Assembly (NCBI GenBank): GCA_051294375.1
Contig: CM119271.1
Span: forward strand, 11,234,341-11,298,340
Direction: 5' to 3'
Origin: Paraspadella gotoi
Taxonomy: Eukaryota > Chaetognatha
DNA length: 64,000 nt
In this document: one piece after another, positions 47,932 through 60,207 of the stretch
How positions within the stretch are numbered: the stretch's first letter is position 1
Layout of the letters: every line of letters starts with the position of its first letter
Notes under the pieces: model-generated
What the model was told of the DNA's origin: nothing
Database searches by the model: none
Seen by the model: only the letters and a program-made list of their open reading frames with translations
Made by a program: the position numbers and the translations under genes

Positions 47932-48469
47932 ATATTGGCAAAAGCCTTTTAACGCTTATAAAATATGGGTAAAGCAACGAAAGAGCCATTAACGTAGAAC
48001 TTGAACGAATATATTGTTATCATTCGCGATGCCTCTATATTAAGGGGAGGGAGGGTGTTAAAACTTTTTCACAACCTTCTTTCCTTATTTATTCATTATT
48101 TTTTAGGTTTTTTATTATTTTTTATGGTAACTTTCCGCGCGGAATGACGTTTTTTGTGAAAGATAAATCCGGTGATTGGGATAGAAAAAAGAAAGAAAAC
48201 AAAAGAAAATAAATATATAAAACAAAAAGAAAGATGAACAAGTAAATAAAGAAAGAAACAAAGAAAAAAAATATATAAAACTAACAATATGATATTATCT
48301 TCAAGGATCCAAAACAAATGTCAAACACTAATCTTGAGAAATTATTTATTTGATTGGATTGGGAGTGCTGCCAAGAAAACTTTTGTTTACGCGCCGACAC
48401 CGTACGAAATGATTGTATTTTGTACAATGTATAATGTACATACTTTATGATATAAATACAGGGTTGAGA

Positions 48470-48710
48470 TATTGGTGCAACCTATATTAAAATTATGCAT
48501 TCATTTAATCAATAAACTATCTTTCCATTGACTTTGGACTCCATCACTCTTACAAGATAATAACTGTAAGTTTTCAATTAAGACTCTCTCACAGTCTCGT
48601 TTATTTACTCTCAGAATACCCGGCTCCCTTATCAATGAAGTGGTACAATGTTTCAAAGAATGTTCTAATTGTATATGACCACTCCCTTAAGTTTTAACAC
48701 AAGCATCAAC
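48470..48710 (+). repeat. Dispersed repeat family R1, copy with TATAAATA upstream
   Basis: Contains TTCATTTAATCAATAAACTA, CCATCACTCTTACAAGATAA, GACTCTCTCACAGTC and ACCCGGCTCCCTTATCAATG. A TATAAATA motif at ~48451 and the AATAAA inside the repeat give an LTR-like look, but no paired LTR or internal coding region was found. Confidence 0.55.
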
Positions 48711-48800
48711 ATACAAGAAGCTGCATTTTCATTGTACTGAAACTTTCTGCTCAAAGTCGTCGCCTCTCTTCCGCCCCCCCTCCTCCCCCCTACATCTCAG

Positions 48801-48997
48801 GCCAACTCGACATTCTCCACAAGCAAGCGACGCTGCGGCGGACGCAGCGACAGAAAAACGCCCAGCAGCGGCAGCAGCTGCAGCAACAATTGAAGCTGCA
48901 GGCGGAGCTTCAGCAGCAACAACAACAACAACAGTTGGAGGGACATCAGACCTACGAACAGGGGGAGCACACGGGCGCCACCCTTAAGATCGTTTGA
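48801..48997 (+). CDS. Gln-rich terminal exon of an unidentified protein
   Basis: A strong polypyrimidine tract and acceptor (CCCCCCTACATCTCAG) precede a frame that reads (x)QLDILHKQATLRRTQRQKNA, then a Q-rich helix with a run of eight glutamines, then EGHQTYEQGEHTGATLKIV and TGA at 48995-48997. The first codon is split (phase 1), so the exon needs an upstream partner. GC-rich third positions and a long Gln/Leu/Lys helix are typical of a coiled-coil C-terminus. The 49035-49370 gap follows directly. The upstream partner is not identified; 44229-44306 ends in phase 0, so at least one exon is missing if both are one gene. Confidence 0.6.
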
Positions 48998-49428
48998 GGT
49001 AAAGATATGGCGTTGGCGTTGGAGTTGGCGTTGNNNNNNNNNNNNNNNNNNNNNNNNNNNNNNNNNNNNNNNNNNNNNNNNNNNNNNNNNNNNNNNNNNN
49101 NNNNNNNNNNNNNNNNNNNNNNNNNNNNNNNNNNNNNNNNNNNNNNNNNNNNNNNNNNNNNNNNNNNNNNNNNNNNNNNNNNNNNNNNNNNNNNNNNNNN
49201 NNNNNNNNNNNNNNNNNNNNNNNNNNNNNNNNNNNNNNNNNNNNNNNNNNNNNNNNNNNNNNNNNNNNNNNNNNNNNNNNNNNNNNNNNNNNNNNNNNNN
49301 NNNNNNNNNNNNNNNNNNNNNNNNNNNNNNNNNNNNNNNNNNNNNNNNNNNNNNNNNNNNNNNNNNNNNNCGAGATTGCTGTTAATGTATTAATGTAGGA
49401 AGTAAGTTTGGTTTATTTCGGATAATTT

Positions 49429-49430
<2 letters not shown>

Positions 49431-49480
<50 letters not shown>

Positions 49481-49502
49481 CGATGATGATGATGACGATG
49501 AC

Positions 49503-49560
<58 letters not shown>

Positions 49561-49578
49561 TTGATGATGATGATGATT
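49431..49578 (+). repeat. (GAT)n microsatellite, ~148 bp
   Basis: About 49 GAT units with a few GAC and one GTT interruption. Confidence 0.97.
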
Positions 49579-50041
49579 ATTATTAAACCTCAGGTTTTTT
49601 TTTCCAATTTTTCAAAATATTGAAATAAGAATGAAATTTTTTTTGGTGCGATCCGAATCTGCATTTATTATTAAAAAAAAAATTGACAAAAATTCCCATC
49701 TCGAAGTAAATACTTAAAAATTAAATACTAGTGTATTCAAGTTTTCTGCATTAAAGTTTCTTTCGGCGAGGTTCCCAAATGAAACTTCTGATCAAACCCA
49801 TTGACATTTAAGGCTCAATTTCGTTACGGTGGAAGTCGATCGGAAAGAAACAAAGATTCATAAGAAGTTAAAATATTTTTTATCTCATTGAGGGAAAATT
49901 TATCATATACTATTATTTATTTATTATTTATTATTTATTATTTATTATTTATTATTTAACATTTATTTCTGTTTACTGAATATTCTAAGGGTCACGTGAC
50001 CTGAAGTAGTTCGTTCAGAATGCCTCGGTGGCGACAGGGGA

Positions 50042-50148
<107 letters not shown>

Positions 50149-50298
50149 AATAAATGTGGAAACGCTCAGTTTACTGCGTCACGTTGCGAAGGGTGAAAAA
50201 AAAACCGCGTCCGGTAAATATTGAAGTTCCATTCAGTAAAAATAAGATTTTGTTATTTCTACGCGAAAAACTCTCTCCTGGCTTGAAGGAAAGAGAGA

Positions 50299-50359
<61 letters not shown>

Positions 50360-50611
50360 AGAGAGAGAGAGAGAAAGAGAGAGAAAGGAAAAACGACCAG
50401 GTTATACGATCCAGCCACCGGGTTATTTACATAAGATTGCCATGTACATATACAAGGCAAACGTCGGCATTTACTAGTAGCTCCGCCGCCGTGGACGGAA
50501 TTCGTTTCCCTGGTTGCCATGGTTACCCGTTCCAACCTTTATCCCCAACGCTGGTTTAACGCCTGGCATTTATTATTCTTTCTTTTTATTTAACCTTTTG
50601 TAAATCTTCAA

Positions 50612-52990
50612 CAGTGATGGATCCTTTAACACCACCAAAGCCCGTCCAAAAGGTCAGGGGCAAAGATTAGCTTATTTACTTAAATGAATGGATAATTTTA
50701 TAATTCGGTTTTTACCAATAACATACTATCTTTCGATCTTTTTCTTTGTAACTCCTGCCTGTAATTTTGTCACGTTCACATGCGTAGGAAATAAAAACAA
50801 TTATTGCTTTTGGCATTCTACTAAACTTGCTACACAAAGATTTAGTTATATTCTCTCTTTAGTTTTTTAATTTTTTTTTAAAGCGCTATGATTTACAGGA
50901 TTTAAACATTCAAACTCGTAACAAACGTAACAACACTTTTGGGAAAAAAAAAAAAAAATCAAAATAATTCTTACATTATTTATTTCATTTAAAAAAAAAA
51001 ACTTGTCCATACCTAGTTATGAACAAAGATATTATTTTCTCATTAGCGACAAAAGATTCCGACGACATCATAAGGGGAAGTGTGACATTTAAAAAAAAAA
51101 AAACCAAAACATAAAAAACATATATTAAAGAAAAAACGAATATGCAACGTCGGGGTAAAAACCAAAGACAACAACTATGAACAAATCATGCGCATTAACA
51201 CGCAGACTTGAGGCAAGCAATAACGACCAGAAGTACTCCCGTTATTTTCTTTTTTTTTTTTTGTTTTCCATTGTTTATAAAAAAACCAAGCATATTAATT
51301 AAAGATTAAAAACAAAAATGCTGCCAGGCAAACGACATTAAAAAAAACGAAAAAAGCACCCGATATTGATTTCAATTCAACCGACACCGTTGTTTTTTCT
51401 TTCTTTACTTTCTCGGCGAAACAAAAAAAAACTTTTGTATTTTAGTTTTATATAAAATGAAATTTTTTGTGATATTGTCAAAATAAAACACACGCCCCCG
51501 TTTTTTTTCCGGTCTTGCTTAGTTCTAAATTTCTTTCTTCTCTGAGGAAAACAGCTGATCTACCCCGTTTTTTACTGCAATCTTACTGTATTTACTGAAT
51601 TTGTTGGGGTCTGAGCGAGTGGGCTCCAGATTAATCGGTGCGCGTACGGTATAAAACGGCAAAGCAAATCATTTATTTTTTTTCTTTTGAAAGGATCAAT
51701 TTTGTAATTTTGAAAGACTTGAGCGTTTTGCGGTCATCAATTGTTTTAAGGGGCGGGGGCCAGCGCCAGCGGAGAGAGAATGCGGCTGATGTCTAGTCGT
51801 TGCTGCTACTACTGCTGCTTCTTGTAGGCTGTAGTTGTGATGTAGATGTACGCCACCAGCAATTGATTTGACCGTCGTTCAAAATTGTCTTCGTTTCAAA
51901 GTCCGTGTATTAAAATCGCGCAGCAGACCCTACCACCTCCGTAGATTGTGGAGATCGAAGACGACCGCCGAACTTTCTTTCTCGCCCTCCCACCTAACGG
52001 CCGAATCTGCCAAATTAAAAACAAAAATAACATTTCGACGATTAAGTTTTAAGAAAAAAGACCATCGACATCGAATACAAACGTCTTAAGGCACACCGCA
52101 TTTCGCGTCCTGCCCTTTTGACCACCGCCATCATTTAGTTTCTTGATAAGCTAATATAAACATTGAAAACTTATGTAAAACTTTTTCTTCTTGTTTTTTA
52201 AACCTCTTCCGTGATTGAACCGCAGTTTGACACCGCGATATCCTACTCCCACGTTTATATTACGAGTTTCTTGATTAAGCTTAAAATAATATGAACTCCA
52301 TTTATGGTCCAGGAAATTAGTTTACTTCAGAATAATGTCCAAAATTATAAACGTAATATCTCCAATTGTGTTTCCTCGATTCAAAACGACAGCTCGATAA
52401 TGCAAACCCAAACGAAAAACAAAATCAATAAAAAAACAAACAAGATAAAAATCGCGAAGACTCGAAGAAAAAGCCAGGAAAAATGAAAGGATGGCGGCGC
52501 GAACGAAAAGGAGAAATTAAAAAAAAAAAGAATCAAGGAGATGCAAATCCTATTTTTAGCAAACGAAGACGATATCGACAAGAAGCACGAAAATTTTTGA
52601 ATGCCCGCTCGCGCCATTTTGATTTTGTAAGTGATAAAAAGATTATAATATATTATTATTCGCTAAAAAAATGCATAAAAACTATTAAATTTAAACTTCA
52701 CCTAACCGCTGCAATATTAACCGAAATTGATCAGCAGCAAAATTGCCACGACTTTATTTTAAGCGATATGCGAACAGCGTATGTATAAAAAAACCTTTTA
52801 TATTATAGTTTTACGTTACCTAATCACGATATAGATCGTTTTAAAAATATAAAAAAAATAACTAAATATATATAAATTATATATTTATATATTTATTTAA
52901 AACAAACTTAAGGTTTACCTTACTAATAACATTTATCATTATAAACTTATAAACAGGCAAAGTGACGGGGAATCTAACCAAACTGACCGA
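50612..52990 (+). repeat. 2.3-kb repeat, copy A
   Basis: It begins AGTGATGGATCC and matches 61746-64000 in order throughout. Shared blocks include CAAAGATATTATTTTCTCATTA, GCGGCTGATGTCTAGTCGTTGC and CTACTCCCACGTTTATATTAC. Identity is high in short blocks but broken by an indel every 10-20 bases. No frame is open in both copies except short pieces; a segment near 52490-52630 in A and 63538-63668 in B could be an exon ending at GTAAGTG. Confidence 0.8.
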
Positions 52991-53340
52991 CCAAAAAGTT
53001 TTATTTTATTAAATGCTCGCTGACGAAACTAAAACATAAAAAAAAAAACCGAAAAAAAAAGAAAAAGAATGAAAATAAATTTCGAGTCGAACGTTATGAG
53101 AATTCATAAACCGGGGGATCGACAATTTAGCCCCCGAGTCGGAGGGAAGATTATTGGGAGCGGCAGGAAGTCGGGAGCGGGGGGGGCGGGTGTTATGGCT
53201 GAGGGGACGAGGTTTGGATGGGGTTGTTGAAGTGGCGCAGCCGGGGTGTGGAAGTATTATCCTGCGGGTAGGAGAGAACACGAGATATGTTCATAAGAGA
53301 GATACAAAATTGAGAGACAGACGAGAGAAAGGAGGAGAAG

Positions 53341-53380
<40 letters not shown>

Positions 53381-53839
53381 AGATGCAGATAGATAGATGA
53401 GGAGATAAGCAGACGAGGGGAGGAGAAAGACGGAGAGAGGAGAAGACGGGGGAGAGAGAGAGAGAGATGAGGGGGATGGGAAGAGAGAGAGAGAGAGGGA
53501 AGAAAAATTGTCACGGTTCGAGCTCGCATGGGGAAAAGTTTCCCCATGAAAGGGAGGAAGGAGGAAGGAGAGAGAGCAGCAGAGAAAGAGAGAGAGACGA
53601 GACGAGAGAGGAGAGAGAAGGAGAGAGAGACGAGGAAGAGAGAGAGAGAGCAGAGATGAGGAGGAGAGAGAGAGGGGAGCAGAGCACAGACGGAGAGCAG
53701 GACAATCGCAATTGGCCTTTTTTTCCGCCCCCCGCATTTTTTTTCTTGCCATTCTCCTCCCGCACGGGAAATTAACGTCACTTTACTATATAGAATTTCA
53801 TAACCGGAAAATAAGATTATGGAAAAAGAACAAACGTAA

Positions 53840-54330
53840 ACAGGATTAATGAAACGGGGTAGGAGAGAGAAAATAAGAAAGAGAGAGAAAGGAGGAAAGG
53901 AAAGAATGAAAGAAAGGAGCGAGAGGAAAATAGGAGAGAAAAAGGGAAAAAAGGAAAATAGCGAAGAAAGGCAGCGAAAGCAAAAATAGAGAAAGGGAGG
54001 AGGAAATAGGAAAAGAAGAAGAAAGGAGGAAAGAAAAAATAGAGAAGAAAAAGGAGGAATAGAAATAAGGAAGGTAAATGAAACGAGAAAGAAAGCAGGA
54101 AAAAAAATAGCGGAAGTAAAAGGAGAGAAAGGAAAAAAGTGAAAGAAAGTAGGAGAGAAAGGAGGGAAGGAAGATTAGAACGAAAAGAAAAGGAGGAAAG
54201 GTAAAGAAGAGTAGAAAAAGAGGACGAGAAAATAGAGAAGAAAACAAGCGAGGATTAGGAAACAGTAGGAAGAAAGACAGACAAAAATATACAAAACGAA
54301 AAACACCAAAAAAAAGAAAAAAAAAGAGAA
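53840..54330 (+). repeat. Purine-rich block
   Basis: Almost pyrimidine-free AGGAAAGAAAGGAGG-type DNA; no gene. Confidence 0.8.
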
Positions 54331-55052
54331 ATTTTAAAAAAAAATTGAAAACAGGATGAAAAATAGAATGAAAAACGAAAAATACCTTATTAATTAAAAA
54401 AAATATTCAAGTGGAAGGAAAAGTAAATAGGGAAAAAAAAACAGATAGTAGGACTTAATTGTGAACAAAAGTGAGCGTGACAATGACGAAAATATGAGCA
54501 GACAAGACTCGAGGAGAGAGAGAGAAAGAGAAGGAGTAGGAGAGCAGAAGAGAGAGGAGAGAGGAGATAGATGGAGAGAAGAGAGAGATGGAGAGAGAAG
54601 AGAGAAGAAGAGAAAAGAACCCGAGAGAGAAAGAAGAGAGAGAGTTGTCGCAGATTATCACAGGTTGTTAGAAGCATCGCGTATTGACAGAAGACGCCTG
54701 TCGCGAAGCTTTTCGACGAAATTCAAACAATGAAACTGGAACAAAAAACAAACAAAGAAAAACAAAGAAAAACAATAATCTGCATGTACAACGTGTTGCG
54801 CCGCAGTCTGTTTCTTTTGACGATTTATTTCTTGATGATTCACGCTGACCGCCACTTGTTGAAACATATTATACAACCAGTATCTTATGGTGTATTACTG
54901 CGCTAAATATGCCGCCAATCTTAATTTACATTATGCGTTAGACAATTGTCCTATACAATATATAGTATATATTTATAGTACCTTTGCTACTATGCGTATC
55001 TTCCCTCCTACTAATATGTACTTAATTTGATATGAAATTTTTGTACAACCTA

Positions 55053-55500
55053 ATTATAAAAATTATCCATTCATTTAATAAATAAGCTTATCTTGCCCCT
55101 GACTATTGGCACAGGCTTTGGTGGTTTAAAAGGCCTCCATCACTCTGTACAGATAATGACATAGCAGCGTATCTCCTGCAATCTTTTTCATCAAAGACTC
55201 TCTCACAGTCTTTTATTCACTCCCAGAGTACCTGGCTCCCTATCAATGAAGTTGCGAAAATATTTCAAAGAATGTTTCACTTGTATGAAAAGACCACCTC
55301 CCTTAAGTATTAGATCGGGGAATACTTTATTGTACTCCGCCACTAGCATCATAAACCTACAAAGGAGCTGAATCTTTATGAAAATTGGCTTACAACCAAT
55401 TATAAAAATTAATCCTATTCATTTAATAAATAAGCTATCTGCCCCTGGACTTTGCCGACAGGCTTTGGTGGTTTTAAGGCCTCCATCACTCTTACATTTA
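55053..55500 (+). repeat. R1 insertion with ~100-bp terminal direct repeats
   Basis: 55053-55152 and 55383-55493 share the order CATTTAATAAATAAGCT, TGCCCCTG, GGCTTTGGTGGTTT and CCTCCATCACTCT. The same end sequence, inverted, begins the 2.3-kb repeats at 50612 and 61746. This block is absent from the right arm of the surrounding inverted duplication, so it behaves as an insertion. Confidence 0.6.
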
Positions 55501-55544
55501 CTCTTTATATTATTTATTAGTATTTATTACCCGAATTAATAAGC

Positions 55545-55650
55545 ATTTAAATTCTATGTGGACAGCTCCGACCGGACAGAAAGACAGATCGACCGACCGA
55601 GCCCGGCAACAAGTGTTTTACAGAGTCTGCTCCTCGAGTACTCTGCGGCG
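55545..55650 (-). repeat. Dispersed repeat R2, copy 4
   Basis: Reverse-complement partner of 58405-58570 within the large inverted duplication. Confidence 0.55.
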
Positions 55651-55811
55651 CAACTAACTTAAACAAAAAGAACAACAACAACAACAAAAAAAGATGGGGA
55701 AACTTCGCCCGTTCGAGGTTTTCGATTGAAGCATATAATGTCAAAACTTGGATGCCACCAAATTGGATAACAAGCGATAAAGATTGCGGCTATGACTCTC
55801 TCTCTCTCTCT

Positions 55812-55842
<31 letters not shown>

Positions 55843-57329
55843 AACGCGCAACAAGAATTTTCGCGACGACGGTCATTAAGAACAAAAAAGCTGACGTTCG
55901 TCTCTTTCTTATTTTTTTTCCTTTTTTCTTCTTTATTTTGGCTTTCGATAAAATTTTAGGGAAAAAGCTGACATTTTTTTGTGTGTGAGAGACGGAAGAG
56001 ATAGACTGAGAGAGTGGAGAAAAGAGAGAGAAAGCAGTCGAGAGAATTTTTTTTTTTCTGAAATAAAAGAGAACAATAAATAAGAAGATTATAACGATTT
56101 GAAACAATATGACATTTAAACAATACAATGGAGTATGAGCAAGAACTATTTGCCACTAATGGCACTAAAAGTAAAAATTCAAACAATAAGGCATGGATCA
56201 TTCGACATTGCAAATTGGACAATAGCTATTAAGTATATCAATGAAAAATCATGCAGTAAATATTATCCATTATTGCGTTTTCCTAACCTTTACACTCAGC
56301 GCCATTTGCCCTTTTTTTTTTAAGTCATAGACAGAAACTTGGCAAATTGAAAACACACGATGTTGTAAATTACTATCATTATTGTACCCTTAACATTTTA
56401 TACTAGGCCATGCTTTTTTTTTTTATGTCATTAGACAGAAACTTTTTTTTTTTTGACGCATTCATAAACAGAAAGCATAAGTACCAGATTAAAATTATTG
56501 GGCAATGACGAGATAAGCGAAATTGCGAAAACAAAAAAGAAAGAAAAATTATTAGCAAGATAGAGGCTCACCCTATCACCAGGAACCTCTCTCTCCCCCG
56601 GGGCCTTCTCTTCCCCCTCTCAAAACGCCTCCTCCTTCCCTCCGTCGTCCCCTCCTCTTCATCCCCGGCAGTCACGGGATAGAGTCTTGGCGCCAGATCG
56701 GACTCACTCTTCTCAATCTTCTCCTCTCGATCTCGGGTCTGAATAACCTTCCCCTCTCCCCTTCTCTCCCTTCTACGTGTACCCTCATACCCTTTGTTAT
56801 ATCTGTTTTTCCTATTACCATTACATACTTACCCTACTCACCTCTTTTCCCTTGATAGGAGACTAGTTTAGAACCTACCTTTAGCTTAGATACCATTTCT
56901 TCCAAGATTAGATTAGATGTAAAAAAATATAAAAGAAAAAAAGAAAGAAAGAAAGATAATTAGGAGGGGCGGATTTCCTTTTAAAAAGAAGTCAACAATT
57001 TTCTTGAGAGGAGAGAGAGTAGAAAGAGAGAGAGGTAGACGAGTCGAGAGAGAGAGAGAGGAAAAAGAAAGGAAAGTTTGCTGTGTATTATAATAATAAG
57101 TATTAATTTATTCAGATTATAAGTGTCTAGACAGACACAAACGGACTATCCCTTAATCGAAAACTAAAATTCATTTTGATTAAAGCAAAGATGCTAACTC
57201 AGATATGTTTTATATTTTTTTAATTTTACATAAGACTTTGATTTAGTTGAAAAGCAGGATCAAATGCGAGGCTGGACCCAGAAACCAATGCCGAACGAGG
57301 AAGGACCAAAGAGCTCGCTCTCTCTCTCT

Positions 57330-57365
<36 letters not shown>

Positions 57366-58230
57366 TCTCTTCTCACTCCTCTCTTCTCATCTCCCTCTTC
57401 TCTAACAAAACGTTAATATGTGTCTGTTTTAAGTTTTAACACTTCCAAACTGGCCTCTCCTCCTCCATTCCTCCTCCTCTTCCTCCTTCTCTTTTTCTTC
57501 CCCCTCCTCTTTCNNNNNNNNNNNNNNNNNNNNNNNNNAATTTTAGTTTTTGATTAAGGGATAGTCCGTTTGTGTCTGTCTAAACTTATAATCTGAATAA
57601 ATTAATCTTATTATTATAATACACTTAGAAAGAGAGAGAGAGAGAGAGAGAGCAGAGACGTGAGAGAGTAGAAGCAGAATGGAGAGAGAGAGAGAGAGAG
57701 AAGAGAGAGAAAAGAAAGGAAGTGTATTTATAATAATCAAGATTAATTTTATTCAGATTAATAAGTTTAGGACAGACACAACGGACTATCCTATAATCAA
57801 AAACTTAAAATTCATTTTGATTTAAGAAAATGCTAACCTCAGATATGTAGGAGGGCTGGGACCATTCTCTTCTCTTTTTNNNNNNNNNNNNNNNNNNNNN
57901 NNNNCTCTCTCTCTCTCTCAAGAAAATTGTGACTTCTTTTTAAAAATCCTAATTATCTTTCTTTCTTTCTTTTTTTCTTTTTATATTTTTTGGTTTCCAT
58001 TTATCTAATAATTTTTCTTTCTTTTTGTTTTCAATTTCTCTTCTCTCACTCTTTCTCTCTCTTTCTCCCACTCTCTCTCTCTCTCTTTCCGTCTCTCACA
58101 CACAAAAAATGTCACTTTTTCCCTAAAATTTTATCGAAGCCAAAATAAAAGAAAAAAAAGGGAAAAAATAGAAAAAGACGACGTCAGCTTTTTTGTTCTA
58201 TGACCTCGTCGCGAAAATTCTTTGCGCGTT

Positions 58231-58289
<59 letters not shown>

Positions 58290-58404
58290 TGCCGCAATCT
58301 TTATCGCTGTTATCAATTTGGTGGCATCAGTTTGACATTTATCTTCCATCGAAACTCGAACGGCGAAGTTTCCATCTTTTTGTTGTTGTTGTTGTTCTTT
58401 TTGT

Positions 58405-58570
58405 TTATTAGTTGCGCCGCGAGTACTCGAGGAGCAACTCGAGGAGCAACTCGAGGAGCAACTCTGTGAAACACTTGTTTTCCGGTCGGTCGGTCGATCT
58501 GTCTTTCTGTCCGTTGGACTGTCCCACATAGATTTTAAATGCTTATAACTAGGGTAATAAATACTAATAA
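58405..58570 (+). repeat. Dispersed repeat R2, copy 3, with triplicated 15-bp unit
   Basis: GCGAGTACTCGAGGAGCAACT is followed by two more copies of CGAGGAGCAACT, then the GGTCGGTCGGTC tract and TTTTAAATGCTTATAACT. The mirror copy at 55545-55650 has only one unit. Confidence 0.55.
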
Positions 58571-58980
58571 TATATCAATTAAGTACATATTTAGTAGGAA
58601 GGGAAGATACCATAGTACCAAAGGTACTATAATGTATACTATATATTGTATAGCAATTTCTAACGCATAATGTAAAATTAATTGCGGCATATTTCGCGCA
58701 GTAATAAACCATAAGATACTGGTTGTTAATATGTTTCATACAAGTGCGGTCACGTGATCATCAAGAAATAAATCGGCAAAAGAAACACACTGCGGCGCAA
58801 CACGTTGTACATGCCGATTATTGTTTTTCTTTGTTTTTTCTTTGTTTTGTTTTTTGTTCAGTTTCCTTGTTTGATTTCGTCGAAACTTCGCACAGCGTCT
58901 TCTGTCAATACCGATGCTTCTACTCACTGCGACAACTCTCTCTCTCTCTCTCTCTCTCACTACATCTCTCACTTTCAAAG

Positions 58981-59168
58981 GACTCGACTTTTTAGATTCA
59001 AATGAAGTTTCCGAATATATTGTCTATGTCGCGACAATATTAATTGCCAAAAGTGGAGGGAAAACTTCTAATTTTAATGGTATGAAACAATTTAATAGAT
59101 TTAAAACTGTCTTTGATTCTCTTCGTTTAGCTATAGCGCAGCCAGTGGTAGTTACATTAGGGATATAA
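58981..59168 (+). CDS. Possible AT-rich terminal exon, unidentified
   Basis: After CACTTTCAAAG the frame reads LDFLDSNEVSEYIVYVATIL, then KSGGKTSNFNGMKQF and RLAIAQPVVVTLGI to TAA at 59166-59168. It has the mixed composition of a folded protein, not of a repeat. A poly-A signal, AATAAA, lies at 59259-59264. Third positions are AT-rich, unlike the GC-rich exons, hinting at a transposon or fast-evolving origin. It sits just outside the right arm of the 54.6-58.9 kb inverted duplication and has no counterpart beyond the left arm. No family recognised. Confidence 0.35.
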
Positions 59169-59269
59169 AATATTAGGGTGTAATTAAGTGTAAACTTAGT
59201 TAGGTGAAGTGATGTTTGTTCCGTCACTGTATGATTTATAAAAAAAAAACCTGATACAAATAAAAAGTT

Positions 59270-59897
59270 ACAAAATATAATCTCTTTCTCCGCCTTTTCC
59301 ATTTCCTTTCCCAAACCCTTCCCCCTTTCCCTTGCCCCATATTTTCCCCCTTCCCCTTTGCACCACCTTCCCCCCTTCCCCCCTGTCCTCCCCTCTCCCC
59401 CCCCTTCCTCCCCTTTCCAATTCCGCCTCCCTCCTCCCCCTACCTGAAGATGGCGTTTCCTCGGGCAGTTCCCGTTTCCACTCGTTTGCGAGAAGCTCAT
59501 TGTCTTAACCATCCACCCATTATGGCGTCAGATCTCTCTCTTCTCTCCCCCCTTCTCTCTCTCTCTCCTCTCTCCTCCTCTCTCTCTCTCTCCTCTCTCT
59601 GCTTCTCCTCCTGTTGCTCCTTTTTTCCACTTTTTTTTCCCCTCGCGCTCCTTCTCGCTCGTTGACTTCCTCAACGCCATTCTCTCTCTCTCCTCTCTCT
59701 CTCTCTCCTCCCTCTCTCTCTCTCTTCCTCTCTTCTCTCTCCTCTCTCTCTCTCTCTCCCCTCTCTTCGTCTTCTCGCTCTCGCCTCGTTTGCTTTCCTC
59801 AAACCGCCATCTTTCGACTCAAACAGACGAGATGAGAACATTTTCTTTTTTTCCTTTATGGCCTTTTCGTTCTCTCCTCTCTCTCTCTCCTCATCTC

Positions 59898-59929
<32 letters not shown>

Positions 59930-60147
59930 GCTCTCTCTCTTCTCTGTTTCTTTCTCTCACTCTATCTGTTTGTCTGTCTGTGTATACGTCTTAGAATCTC
60001 TCTCTCTCTCTTCTCTCCTTGTCTTTTTTCTGTTCTAGATAATGTCTGTTTCTCGGTCTCTGTTCTGATTCTACAATATCGTTATAGCGAAGTTAATTCT
60101 GATTGTCTCTCCTTTCTGTTCTGTTTGTCGGTTATTTTTTGTCTCTC

Positions 60148-60207
<60 letters not shown>

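Larger units (their letters stand above)
54640..58940. repeat. Large inverted duplication with nested internal repeats
   Basis: 54640-56130 recurs in reverse complement at ~58090-58940, and 56930-57175 recurs near 57540-57630 (inverted) and 57725-57850 (direct). Markers are GTACTATAAATATATACTAT-type sequence near 54960 and 58625, the GCGAGTACTCG block, and AACGCGCAACAAGAATTTTCGC (55843) versus its complement at 58205. Two 25-N gaps (57514, 57880) lie in the centre. The left arm alone carries a ~480-bp insertion (55035-55515). Confidence 0.8.

Noticed and set aside
49429-49623. Poly-Met frame
   Set aside because: Translation of a (GAT)n microsatellite.
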